Of a stretch of 64,000 nucleotides of DNA, positions 6,891-15,006 are shown one piece after another. Positions within the stretch are counted from its first letter, which is position 1. Each line of letters begins with the position of its first letter. Source of the DNA: Elioraea rosea (GTDB lineage Bacteria > Pseudomonadota > Alphaproteobacteria > Acetobacterales > Acetobacteraceae). Below the pieces are notes generated by a model. It made no database searches. It was given only the letters and a program-made list of their open reading frames with translations, and was not told the DNA's origin. The position numbers and the translations under genes are program-made. The stretch is from contig NZ_VFAC01000009.1 in the NCBI RefSeq assembly GCF_007644105.1, forward strand, positions 1 to 64,000, written 5' to 3'.

Positions 6891-7820
6891 ATGCGCGTGC
6901 TGATGCCCGTGACTGTCGCCGATGCGCGGATGGCCACACCGCGCGTGCGGGTGCTGACGCTCAGGCATGCGAGGCGCGACAGGCTTCCCCCGTTCCAAGG
7001 CGGTGCGCACACGCTTCTCACGCTCCCTGACGGAACGAAGCGCGCCTACTCGATCGCCTCCGACCCCGCGCGGGAGGAGGCGTGGGACATCGCGGTGCTG
7101 CGCGAGGGGCACGGATCCTCGATCCTGCATGAGCTGCCTGTCGGCTCACGGCTCTACGCCACGCACCCTCAAGCCGGGTTCGGTGCGGCCGCCGGCGCGG
7201 CGCGGCACGTGATGGTCGCGGGCGGCATCGGCCTCACCCCCTTCCTCTCGATGCTTCCGCCGCTGATCCGTGCCGGGGCCGACGCCACGCTGCATCTCTG
7301 CGCGCGCGAGGAAGGCTCCGCGCCGCTCGTCGCCGAGACGCGCGTGCTGCTCGGCGAACGGCTCGTCACCTGGTTCGGCGATGCGCGGCGGCGTCTCGAC
7401 CTCGCCGCCCTGCTTGCTGGCCACGAGCCGGGAACGCACGCCTATTGCTGCGGCCCGCAGCGCATGCTCGAGGCGTTCCGCGCTGCAACCGCCCACTGGC
7501 CGGACGAAGCGATACATACCGAGACGTTCCTTGGCCTCGCGCCCGAGCGCGCCACCTCCGGCGAGGCCTTCTCCGTTCGCCTCGCCCGCTCCGGCGTGAC
7601 GCTCGATGTGCCGGCGAACCGCTCCCTGCTCGACGTGCTTCGCGAGGCCGGCGTCGCGCCCGAGGCAAGCTGCGAAGGCGGTGCGTGCGGCACCTGCACC
7701 GTGCCTGTTCTTGCCGGACGCGTGGTGCATCGCGACCTCTGCCTTTCCGGGCCGAAGCGCGCGCGGATGATGACCACCTGCGTCTCGCGGGGAGAGGGAG
7801 AGCTCATTCTTGATCTCTGA
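6891..7820 (+). CDS. PDR/VanB-type flavin and 2Fe-2S oxidoreductase
   Basis: This is a three-domain reductase of the phthalate dioxygenase reductase type (309 residues). An FMN-binding barrel carries RAYSIAS (Arg51-Ala-Tyr-Ser). The NAD-binding domain has MVAGGIGLTPFLSML and YCCGPQRMLEAF. A C-terminal plant-type ferredoxin domain carries Cys261, Cys266 and Cys269 in CEGGACGTC, and probably Cys297. Such proteins pass electrons from NADH to an oxygenase or other terminal enzyme. No oxygenase is nearby; the adjacent MOSC protein is the only candidate partner. The ATG at 6891 follows the MOSC gene by 25 bases. Confidence 0.9.
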   Translation: MRVLMPVTVADARMATPRVRVLTLRHARRDRLPPFQGGAHTLLTLPDGTKRAYSIASDPAREEAWDIAVLREGHGSSILHELPVGSRLYATHPQAGFGAAAGAARHVMVAGGIGLTPFLSMLPPLIRAGADATLHLCAREEGSAPLVAETRVLLGERLVTWFGDARRRLDLAALLAGHEPGTHAYCCGPQRMLEAFRAATAHWPDEAIHTETFLGLAPERATSGEAFSVRLARSGVTLDVPANRSLLDVLREAGVAPEASCEGGACGTCTVPVLAGRVVHRDLCLSGPKRARMMTTCVSRGEGELILDL

Positions 7821-7877
7821 GCTTGACGCTCTGCCCCCGACCCCGTAGCGCAGGGGCATAGGGAGGATCCCAGCACC

Positions 7878-8846
7878 ATGATCACACGCCGTACCGTTCT
7901 CGCCGCCGCGCCCGCCGCGCTTGCCCTGCCAGCGGCAGCGCAGGAGGGCTACCCCTCCCGCCCCATCCGCATTGTCATCGCCTATCCGCCAGGCGGCAGC
8001 ACCGACGTGCTCGGCCGCGCGCTCGCCCAGCGTCTGTCGGAGCTGTGGAACGGCGCTGCGGTCGTCGTCGAGAACCGGCCCGGAGGCGGGGCGATCGTCG
8101 GCACCCAGGCGGTGGCCCAGGCCCCGGCCGACGGCTACACGCTCGCGCTCGGCAACAACCAGACGCACGCCTCGAACCAGGTGATGGCCCGCAACCTGCC
8201 CTACAACGCGGTCGAGAGCTTCGCGCCGATCGCCCGCCTCGCCTCGGTGCACCACGCGCTCGTCGTGCCGGCGAACCACCCGGCGAAGACGCTGGCCGAG
8301 CTCGTGGCGAAGGGGAAGAACGGCGGCAAGGTCACCTACGCGTCCTCCTCCGTCGGCTCGGCGAGCCACGTGATCGCCGAGAGCCTCGCCCGACGCTTCG
8401 GCATGGACGCGACGCACGTTCCCTATCGCGGCGGCGCGCAGGCGACGACCGATACGGTCGCCGGCGTGGTCGACTACTTCATCTCGACCTGGCCGCAGGT
8501 CGTGACGCTGGTGCGTGACGGCAAGCTGCGCGCGCTTGCCATCGGCGCGCCGCAGCGCCTGGCCGATGCGCCCGACGTGCCGACCTTCGACGAGGCCGGT
8601 GCGCCGGGCATCTCCGTCGATGCCTGGTTCGGGATGTGGGCGCCTGCCGGCACGCCTGCGCCAATCGTGAACCGCCTTGCCGAGGCGTTCCTCGCCATCA
8701 TCGCCGAGGCGCCGATGCAGGAGCGGCTGAAGGGCCTCGGCTTCTCCGCAGCACCCCTGCCGCCGGCGGAGTTCGCTGCCTTCCAGAAGGCCGAGGTTGC
8801 GCGCTGGGGTGAGCTCGTCGAGCTCACCGGCATCAGGATGGAGTAG
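7878..8846 (+). CDS. Tripartite tricarboxylate transporter substrate-binding protein (TctC/Bug)
   Basis: The 322-residue product begins with a signal peptide (MITRRTVLAAAPAALALPAAA, cleavage near 21). It continues with YPSRPIRIVIAYPPGGSTDVLGR and the family's GGGAIVGTQAVAQAPADGY. These periplasmic proteins bind carboxylates for TctAB permeases, but no tctA or tctB is present, which is common for orphan Bug proteins. The ligand cannot be predicted. The ATG follows AGGATCCCAGCACC. A broken relative lies upstream at 6153. Confidence 0.93.
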   Translation: MITRRTVLAAAPAALALPAAAQEGYPSRPIRIVIAYPPGGSTDVLGRALAQRLSELWNGAAVVVENRPGGGAIVGTQAVAQAPADGYTLALGNNQTHASNQVMARNLPYNAVESFAPIARLASVHHALVVPANHPAKTLAELVAKGKNGGKVTYASSSVGSASHVIAESLARRFGMDATHVPYRGGAQATTDTVAGVVDYFISTWPQVVTLVRDGKLRALAIGAPQRLADAPDVPTFDEAGAPGISVDAWFGMWAPAGTPAPIVNRLAEAFLAIIAEAPMQERLKGLGFSAAPLPPAEFAAFQKAEVARWGELVELTGIRME

Positions 8847-8852
8847 GGGGCC

Positions 8853-9647
8853 ATGCTGTTCCGACGCATCGCGGGCAGGCAGACGGTGATCGTGCCGCAG
8901 CCCGCGCATGCCTGGATCAGCGGCCAGCTCGCACGTGCCTGGGGGAACGACCGCTTCGGCGAGGTGTTCCCGCGCGAGGCCGTGTGCCTCGCGGCCGAGC
9001 AGCACGACATCGGCTGGCTCGGCTGGGAGGCGGAGCCGACGCGCGATCCGTCAACCGGCCAGCCCTGGAATTTCACCGCTCTGCCGCGCACCGTGCACGC
9101 GCCGCTCTGGGCAAAGGGCGTCGATCACGCGCTCGCCTCGCTCGGCCGCTACCCGGCACTGCTCGTCTCGATGCACGGCGTCGGCATCTATGTGCGCTTC
9201 GGCAAGTCGCCGCCCGGCAGCGCGGATGCGGCAGCGGTCGAAGCCTTCAACGCGGCGGAGACGGCGCGGCAGGGCAGGCTGCTCGCCTCCCTCGCGGCGG
9301 AGCCGGAATGGGCCGAGGCGGCACGCCCGGCGACGGTCGCGCGCAACAGCGCGCTCGTCCTGGCGTGGGACCTGATGTCGCTGATCATCTGCCACGGCCT
9401 CACCGGCTCGCGCGACGTGGTGGAGGTTCCGGACGCCACCGGCCAGACCACGCTGACGATGACCGCGGTCGATGACGATCCGGAACGCATCGCGATCGAT
9501 CCTTGGCCGTTCCGGGAGCGCAGCGTCACCGTCGAATGCGAGGGTGTCGTGCTGCCGGAGGGTCCGTTCGAGAACGACGAGACGATGCGCGCGGCACTTT
9601 CCGCCGCACCGCGCGCCGCCGTGCGCGCGGTCCTCGTGCCCCTCTGA
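8853..9647 (+). CDS. DUF3891 family protein
   Basis: The 264-residue product fits DUF3891, a cytoplasmic family of unknown function. Conserved-looking histidines are in AAEQHDIGWLGWE (about 50-62) and LVSMHGVGIY (about 107-116). Histidine and aspartate pairs of this sort suggest a metal-binding, HD-like site, but this is not demonstrated. The ATG is 6 bases after the tctC stop, so the two are probably co-transcribed. The gene is convergent with holC. Confidence 0.75.
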   Translation: MLFRRIAGRQTVIVPQPAHAWISGQLARAWGNDRFGEVFPREAVCLAAEQHDIGWLGWEAEPTRDPSTGQPWNFTALPRTVHAPLWAKGVDHALASLGRYPALLVSMHGVGIYVRFGKSPPGSADAAAVEAFNAAETARQGRLLASLAAEPEWAEAARPATVARNSALVLAWDLMSLIICHGLTGSRDVVEVPDATGQTTLTMTAVDDDPERIAIDPWPFRERSVTVECEGVVLPEGPFENDETMRAALSAAPRAAVRAVLVPL

Positions 9648-9661
9648 TCCGATTGGCCTGA

Positions 9662-10108
9662 TCAGCCGGCCTTCTTCTCCCAGCCACGATCGGTCTGCTG
9701 CCAGTAGGTGAGCGTGTCGCCCGCTGCCTTCGCAGCAGCCCAGCGGGCGCGCGCCGCGGCGACGGCCGCCTCGTCACCGCCGTCGAACAGGTCGAACACG
9801 CGCGCATAGCCTTCCGTCGACCCGTCGGCGCCATCGATGAGGAAGAGATGCGCCGCGCCGTTCGGGTTGTCCGTTCCCGTGGTGAGCCAGATCGGCTGGA
9901 GATCGGCATTCCCGGTGCCGGCATGGCCGTGCGGAAGCCAATCCGGGTCCGGGCTGAGCCACAGCGCGGTCGAGAGCGGCTCGAGCCGCTCGGGCACGCC
10001 GATCCGCACCACGGCGCGCGCGTTCTGCGCCAGCACCCGTCCGAGCAGCTTCGGCAGCGCCGTCTCGAGCGGCGTGCGCGTCAGGTGATAGAAGCCGCGC
10101 TCGGCCAA
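9662..10108 (-). CDS. holC: DNA polymerase III chi subunit
   Basis: HolC links the clamp loader to single-strand-binding protein. The 148-residue product begins AERGFYHLTRTPLETALPKLL, the family N-terminus. It ends with FLIDGADGSTEGYARVFDLF and a basic tail. The start is taken as TTG at 10108 because it alone gives the expected N-terminus; GGAGGAG lies about 8 bases in front. It follows the minus-strand aminopeptidase gene by 4 bases, a common pepA-holC arrangement. Confidence 0.85.
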   Translation of the reverse strand: MAERGFYHLTRTPLETALPKLLGRVLAQNARAVVRIGVPERLEPLSTALWLSPDPDWLPHGHAGTGNADLQPIWLTTGTDNPNGAAHLFLIDGADGSTEGYARVFDLFDGGDEAAVAAARARWAAAKAAGDTLTYWQQTDRGWEKKAG

Positions 10109-10112
10109 TCCA

Positions 10113-11546
10113 TCACTCCTCCGGCATCTCGAAGCGAAGCGAGACGAGCTTGTCGAGCAGCCGTGCGCCGAAGCCGGTCGCCCCCTTCGGCCCGAGCGGC
10201 TCATCCTCCTCCCGCGCCTCGACGCCGGCGATGTCAAGATGGGCCCACGGCGTGTCGTGCGCGAAGTGCCTCAGGAAGGCCGCGGCGTGGCACGCATCGG
10301 GCTGCATCCTGCGCGGCGAGCAGTTGCGCAGGTCGGCGATGTCGCTCTTCAGCTCGTCCTTGTAGCCCTCCGTCAGCGGCATCGGCCACACATGCTCGTC
10401 CACCGCCTCGCCGGCGGCGGCGATCTGGGCGGCGAGCGCTGCGTCCGTCGCGAACAGGCCGGCCCGGTGATGGCCGAGGGCGACGACGATCGAGCCCGTC
10501 AGCGTCGCGAGGTCGATCATCGCGCGCGGGCGGAAGCGCTTCGCCGTCCACGCCAGGCAATCGGCCAGCACGAGGCGCCCCTCTGCATCGGTGTCGATCA
10601 CCTCCACGGTCGTGCCGTCGACGGTGCGCACGATGTCCGACGGCCGCTGCGCCTCCGCACCCAGCATGTTCTCGGCAAGCCCCAGCACGGCGACGGCCGG
10701 CGCGGGCGAACGGCGCAGCGCGAGCGCGAGCATCGCACCCGCGCAGGCGGCCGCGCCCGCCATGTCGGCGCGCATGTCCCACATCCTGTTCGCCGGCTTG
10801 ATGTCCACCCCGCCCGTGTCGAAGGTGATGCCCTTGCCGATCAGAGCGACAGGCGGCGCCTCGAACTTTCCCTTCCAGCGCAGGACGACGACGCAGGGAG
10901 GCTCGGCCGAACCCTGCGCGACGCCGAGCAGCGCGCCGAACCCTGCCTCACGCAACGCCTTGCGCCCGAGCACCTCCACGGCGAGGCCGTGCGTCTCGAG
11001 CTCGCGCAGCCGCGCGGCGAAGCGGTGCGGGGTGAGACGGTTGGCGGGCTCGGTGACGAGCTCGCGTGCGAGCAGCGCGCCAGCGACGCCGGGGCGAAGC
11101 ATGTCCCACACCGCCCCGGCCTGGCGCTTGTCGGCCACCGCGATATCGATCCGTTCGAGCAACGGCGGCGGGGGTTCGTCCGTCGCCGGGACAGGAGCGC
11201 GGGAGTAGCGCCAGGCGCGCAGCATGGCGCCCACGGCCGCTTCGGCCGCAAGCGCTGCGGGAAGCGTGCGCGCATCGATCGCAAGCCGCGTCTCGCCATG
11301 CGCGCGTGCCGCGGCCCGGCCCGCCGCCTCGCGCACCGTGCGCGGCGAGGGGGCGGTGCCGAGGCCTGCGGCGATCACACGGCGTCCGGAGGCGTCGTGG
11401 TGCGACGCCGCCTCGTCCGCCGCGCCGGTGAAGCCCGCGAGCCGCAGCGCGGGCGCGGCATCGGGGCCCGCGAGCACCGCGTGCGCGCCCTTCTCCGGCA
11501 TGCGCCTGCGGAAGCGAACCTCGATCATTCGCGCCGCGCCGCCCAT
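10113..11546 (-). CDS. Leucyl aminopeptidase family protein (M17), divergent paralogue
   Basis: This is a di-metal aminopeptidase of family M17 (477 residues). The C-terminal catalytic domain contains ALIGKGITFDTGGVDIKP, DMAGAAACAGAM and the signature segment DTDAEGRLVLAD, where the usual first Asn is Asp. Metal-binding Lys, Asp and Glu positions appear kept. The N-terminal domain is shorter and weakly conserved. It directly follows a standard pepA, so it arose by tandem duplication or as the second M17 type (PepB-like). The start could be ATG 11546 or ATG 11528 (MIEVRF). Substrate preference is unknown. Confidence 0.88.
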   Translation of the reverse strand: MGGAARMIEVRFRRRMPEKGAHAVLAGPDAAPALRLAGFTGAADEAASHHDASGRRVIAAGLGTAPSPRTVREAAGRAAARAHGETRLAIDARTLPAALAAEAAVGAMLRAWRYSRAPVPATDEPPPPLLERIDIAVADKRQAGAVWDMLRPGVAGALLARELVTEPANRLTPHRFAARLRELETHGLAVEVLGRKALREAGFGALLGVAQGSAEPPCVVVLRWKGKFEAPPVALIGKGITFDTGGVDIKPANRMWDMRADMAGAAACAGAMLALALRRSPAPAVAVLGLAENMLGAEAQRPSDIVRTVDGTTVEVIDTDAEGRLVLADCLAWTAKRFRPRAMIDLATLTGSIVVALGHHRAGLFATDAALAAQIAAAGEAVDEHVWPMPLTEGYKDELKSDIADLRNCSPRRMQPDACHAAAFLRHFAHDTPWAHLDIAGVEAREEDEPLGPKGATGFGARLLDKLVSLRFEMPEE

Positions 11547-11555
11547 GCCGTGGCG

Positions 11556-13073
11556 TCAGCCCTTCGCCTTGGCCTCGTGGTGCTCGGCCACAAGCGTGTC
11601 GAGCAGCCGCACGCCGAATGCCGTCGCGCCCTTCGGCGTCGTCGGCTTGTCCTTCGAGCTCCACGCCGTGCCGGCGATGTCGAGATGCGCCCAGGGGCAG
11701 CCATCGACGAAGCGCTGCAGGAACTGCGCCGCGGTGATCGCCCCGCCCGGGCGCCCGCCGATGTTCTTCATGTCGGCGATGTCGGATTTCAGCATCTTGT
11801 CGTAGGCGTCGCCGAGCGGCATGCGCCACACCGGCTCGCCCGTCACCTTTCCGGCGGCGATCAGCGTCTGCGCAAGCGCGTCGTCGTTGGCGAACAGGCC
11901 GGCATGCTCATGGCCGAGGCTGATGATGATCGCCCCCGTCAGCGTCGCGAGGTCGATCATGCAGGCAGGGTCGAAGCGCTGCTTGCAGTACCAGAGCACG
12001 TCCGCCAGCACGAGGCGGCCCTCCGCGTCGGTGTTCAGCACCTCCACCGTCTGGCCCGAGGCGGTGGTGACCACGTCTCCCGGCCGCTGCGCCGTGCCCG
12101 AGACCATGTTCTCGACGAGCCCGACGAGGCCGACCGCATCGACCTTCGCGCGGCGCCCTGCGAGCGCGGCCATGAGCCCGATCACCGTTCCGGCGCCGGC
12201 CATGTCCCACTTCATGTCCTCCATGCCGGCGGCCGGCTTGATCGAGACGCCGCCCGTGTCGAAGGTCACGCCCTTGCCGATGAAGGCGAGCGGCTTGGCG
12301 GACCCCTTCGCCGCCTTGCGGCCCTTCGCCGCGCCCGAGGTCCCGTGCCACTGCATCACCACCATGCGCGGCTCGTTGGCCGAGCCCTGCGCGACGCCGA
12401 GCAATGCGCCAAAGCCGAGCTTCCTCATCTCCTTCGGCCCGAGCACCTCGACGGCGAGGCCCAGCGACTTCAGCGCGAGGCACCGGTCGGCCATCTCTGC
12501 GGGCGTGAGGATGTTGGCAGGCTCGCTCACGAGATCGCGGGAGAGGAACACGCCGTCGGCAACCGCCTTCGCGGCCGGCCAGGCTGCCTTCGCCGCGGAG
12601 GCGTCGTCGGCCATCACCGTGAGCTTGCCGAGCTTCGGCTTGTCCTCGGGCTTCTCCTTGGTGCGGTACTTGTCGAAGCGGTAGCTCCGCAGCACCGCGC
12701 CGAGGGCGGCGCGCACGGCCCCCTCCGCGCCGAGGGTGGCCGCGCCGCGCGCGTCGATCGCGGCGGCCGTGTCATGCGCAAGCGCGGCATAGGCGGTGCC
12801 GCCGGCCTCCTCTGCGCCGAACCCCGTGAGGTCGCCCGCCTTGCCGAGCCCGACGAGCACGAGCCGCGGCAGCCCCGTGCCGGACGGTGCGAGGATCGTG
12901 CAGCTCTGCCCCTTCCTGCCCTTGAACGAGGCCGCCTCCGCCGCGCGGGTGACGGCCCCCTCGGTCGCTGCGTCGAGATCGGCGAGCGCGGTGGGGAGGC
13001 CATCCTCCGCGACGAGCACGGCGAGCGCGCCGTTCTTCGGCATGGAGGGCTTGGCGAAGCTGATGTCCGGCAT
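11556..13073 (-). CDS. pepA: Leucyl aminopeptidase (cytosol aminopeptidase, M17)
   Basis: PepA removes N-terminal residues from peptides as a hexameric di-metal enzyme. The 505-residue product has the full catalytic domain: FIGKGVTFDTGGVSIKP, KWDMAGAGTVIGLM and the classic NTDAEGRLVLAD with metal ligands. The start is MPDISFAKPSMPKNG at 13073; longer in-frame sequence upstream is antisense to the phosphatase gene and is not coding. The divergent paralogue and holC follow on the same strand. The promoter must lie in the 100-base divergent gap with the cysQ-like gene. Confidence 0.95.
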   Translation of the reverse strand: MPDISFAKPSMPKNGALAVLVAEDGLPTALADLDAATEGAVTRAAEAASFKGRKGQSCTILAPSGTGLPRLVLVGLGKAGDLTGFGAEEAGGTAYAALAHDTAAAIDARGAATLGAEGAVRAALGAVLRSYRFDKYRTKEKPEDKPKLGKLTVMADDASAAKAAWPAAKAVADGVFLSRDLVSEPANILTPAEMADRCLALKSLGLAVEVLGPKEMRKLGFGALLGVAQGSANEPRMVVMQWHGTSGAAKGRKAAKGSAKPLAFIGKGVTFDTGGVSIKPAAGMEDMKWDMAGAGTVIGLMAALAGRRAKVDAVGLVGLVENMVSGTAQRPGDVVTTASGQTVEVLNTDAEGRLVLADVLWYCKQRFDPACMIDLATLTGAIIISLGHEHAGLFANDDALAQTLIAAGKVTGEPVWRMPLGDAYDKMLKSDIADMKNIGGRPGGAITAAQFLQRFVDGCPWAHLDIAGTAWSSKDKPTTPKGATAFGVRLLDTLVAEHHEAKAKG

Positions 13074-13173
13074 GGGTGACCCTTGTTCGGTGTTGGGACG
13101 GGCGGGACGGGTCGCGCACAGTAGCGACCGATGCCGAGCTTTGCCATCTGCCCCGGCCGGGGTAGAGAGCGGC

Positions 13174-13956
13174 GTGGACCATGACCTCCAGGCCCTTCTG
13201 GGCCTTGCCGAACGCCTCGCCCGACAGGCCGCCGCCGCGATCATGGAGGTGCGAGCGCGTGGCTGCGCCATCGAAACGAAGGCGGACGAGACGCCGGTGA
13301 CGGAGGCCGATCGCGCCGCGGAGGCGCTGATCGTCGCCGGGCTTCGCGCCGCAACCTCCGCCATTCCTGTGGTGGCGGAGGAAGAGGTTGCGGCGGGGCG
13401 GATCGCAGAGGCCGCGCCGCTCTTCTGGCTCGTCGACCCGCTCGACGGCACCCGCGAGTTCGCCGCAGACAGGCCGGACTTCGCCGTGAACATCGGTCTC
13501 GTTCGCGACGGCCGGCCCCTGCTGGGCGCCGTCGCGCTTCCGGCAACGGGCGAGCTCTTCACCGGCATCGTGGGGCCCGTGGCGCGTGGCGGGGGGGCGT
13601 GGAAGCAGGACGGTTCGGGGCGCCGGCCGATCGCCGCGCGTCGCATCCCGCCTGAAGGCGCGGTGATCTACGCCTCCCGCCACTACGCCGATGACCCGCG
13701 CATCGCCGCCTTCGCCGCAGGCCACCGCGTCGCGCGGCTCGTCAATGTCGGCTCGGCGGTGAAGTTCTGCCGCATCGCCGAAGGAGAAGGCGACCTTTAC
13801 CCCCGCTTCGGCGTCACCATGGAGTGGGATACCGCCGCCCCGCAGGCGGTGGTGGAGGCGGCGGGGGGAAGCGTCACGGTCGAGGGCGGCGCGCCGCTTC
13901 TCTACGGCAAGCCAGGCTGGCGGAACCCGGACTTCCTGTGCCGGGGCCTCGCGTGA
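13174..13956 (+). CDS. cysQ: 3'(2'),5'-bisphosphate nucleotidase (CysQ-like inositol monophosphatase family)
   Basis: The 260-residue product has the Li-sensitive phosphatase fold motifs: DETPVTEADRAAE, VVAEEEVA, WLVDPLDGTREF and MEWDTAAPQAVVEAAGGSV. The 'DPLDGT(R/K)EF' variant is typical of CysQ, which removes the 3' phosphate from PAP left by sulfate assimilation. An inositol- or histidinol-phosphatase role cannot be fully excluded. The start is GTG 13174. The stop overlaps the GTG of the next gene (GTGA), so the two are coupled. Confidence 0.85.
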   Translation: MDHDLQALLGLAERLARQAAAAIMEVRARGCAIETKADETPVTEADRAAEALIVAGLRAATSAIPVVAEEEVAAGRIAEAAPLFWLVDPLDGTREFAADRPDFAVNIGLVRDGRPLLGAVALPATGELFTGIVGPVARGGGAWKQDGSGRRPIAARRIPPEGAVIYASRHYADDPRIAAFAAGHRVARLVNVGSAVKFCRIAEGEGDLYPRFGVTMEWDTAAPQAVVEAAGGSVTVEGGAPLLYGKPGWRNPDFLCRGLA

Positions 13957-14930
13957 CGGCTGAGCTTGCGGCCGATGCGGCGGGCATCGTCGCGGCGGCG
14001 GGCCTCCTGCGCGGCGGCCGGCTCGTCGCCTTCCCGACGGAAACCGTCTATGGCCTCGGCGCGGATGCGACCAACGAGCGCGCGGTCGCTGCGATCTTCG
14101 AGGCCAAGGGCCGGCCGCATTTCAACCCGCTGATCGTCCATGTTCCGGACGCCGCGTCGGCGTTCTGCCTCGGCGTGGCCGACCAGAGGGCCGAGCGGCT
14201 TGCCGCAGCGCTCTGGCCCGGGCCGCTGACGCTGGTGCTGCCCTGCCGGCCCCGCTGCCCCGTCGCGCTGCTTGCCCGCGCGGGGCTCGACACGGTGGCC
14301 TTGCGCGTTCCCTCCCACCCCGTCGCGCTCGCGCTGATGCGCGAGGCCGGCGTTCCGGTCGCCGCCCCTTCGGCAAACCGCTCGGGAGAGGTCAGCCCGA
14401 CCACGGCGGCCCATGTGCGGGAGGGGCTGGCGGGGCGGATCGACGCCGTGCTCGATGCCGGCCCCTGCCCGGTGGGTCTCGAATCGAGCGTGCTCGACCT
14501 CACGGGCCCGATGCCGGTGCTGCTCCGCCCAGGCGGGGCGACGGTGGAGGCGATCGAGGCCGTGGTCGGGCCCGTTGCCCTGCCGATGGACCAGGCGACG
14601 GCGGAGGGCGCGCGCACGCTGCGCTCGCCCGGCCTGCTTCTCTCGCACTACGCGCCGAGCCTTCCCGTACGCCTCGAGGCCACGGAGGCGGGGGCGGACG
14701 AGGCCCTGCTCGCCTTCGGCCCCGCCCCGCCCGGCGCACCGCTGACCTTCAACCTCTCCGAGGCAGGCGACCTCGCGGAGGCGGCCTCACGCCTGTTCGC
14801 CGGGCTGAGGTGCCTCGATGCCGAGGGCCGTGCGCGGGGGCTCGCGCGGATCGCCGCGATGGCCGTGCCTTCCCGCGGCCTTGGTCTGGCCATCAACGAT
14901 CGCTTGAAACGGGCTGCCGCGCCGCGCTGA
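13953..14930 (+). CDS. L-threonylcarbamoyladenylate synthase (Sua5 type)
   Basis: This enzyme makes threonylcarbamoyl-AMP from threonine, bicarbonate and ATP, the first step of the tRNA t6A modification. The 325-residue product has an N-terminal YrdC/TsaC domain (LVAFPTETVYGLGADAT, IFEAKGRPHFNPLIVH, PSANRSGEVSPTTA) and a C-terminal Sua5 extension (about 215-325). That makes it the long Sua5 form rather than the short TsaC. The GTG start overlaps the upstream stop by 4 bases. Confidence 0.93.
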   Translation: MTAELAADAAGIVAAAGLLRGGRLVAFPTETVYGLGADATNERAVAAIFEAKGRPHFNPLIVHVPDAASAFCLGVADQRAERLAAALWPGPLTLVLPCRPRCPVALLARAGLDTVALRVPSHPVALALMREAGVPVAAPSANRSGEVSPTTAAHVREGLAGRIDAVLDAGPCPVGLESSVLDLTGPMPVLLRPGGATVEAIEAVVGPVALPMDQATAEGARTLRSPGLLLSHYAPSLPVRLEATEAGADEALLAFGPAPPGAPLTFNLSEAGDLAEAASRLFAGLRCLDAEGRARGLARIAAMAVPSRGLGLAINDRLKRAAAPR

Positions 14931-15006
14931 GCACGGTTGCGGCGGTTGACCCGGCTCGCCCAAGGGGTGAAACCTCGGCGCCGAGCCTGGTGGACGGGCG
15001 AGGAGT

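Noticed and set aside
10239-13079. A 946-codon open frame on the plus strand
   Set aside because: It is antisense to two complete M17 aminopeptidases and is only open because of high GC; its translation is Arg/His/Gly-rich with no domain.
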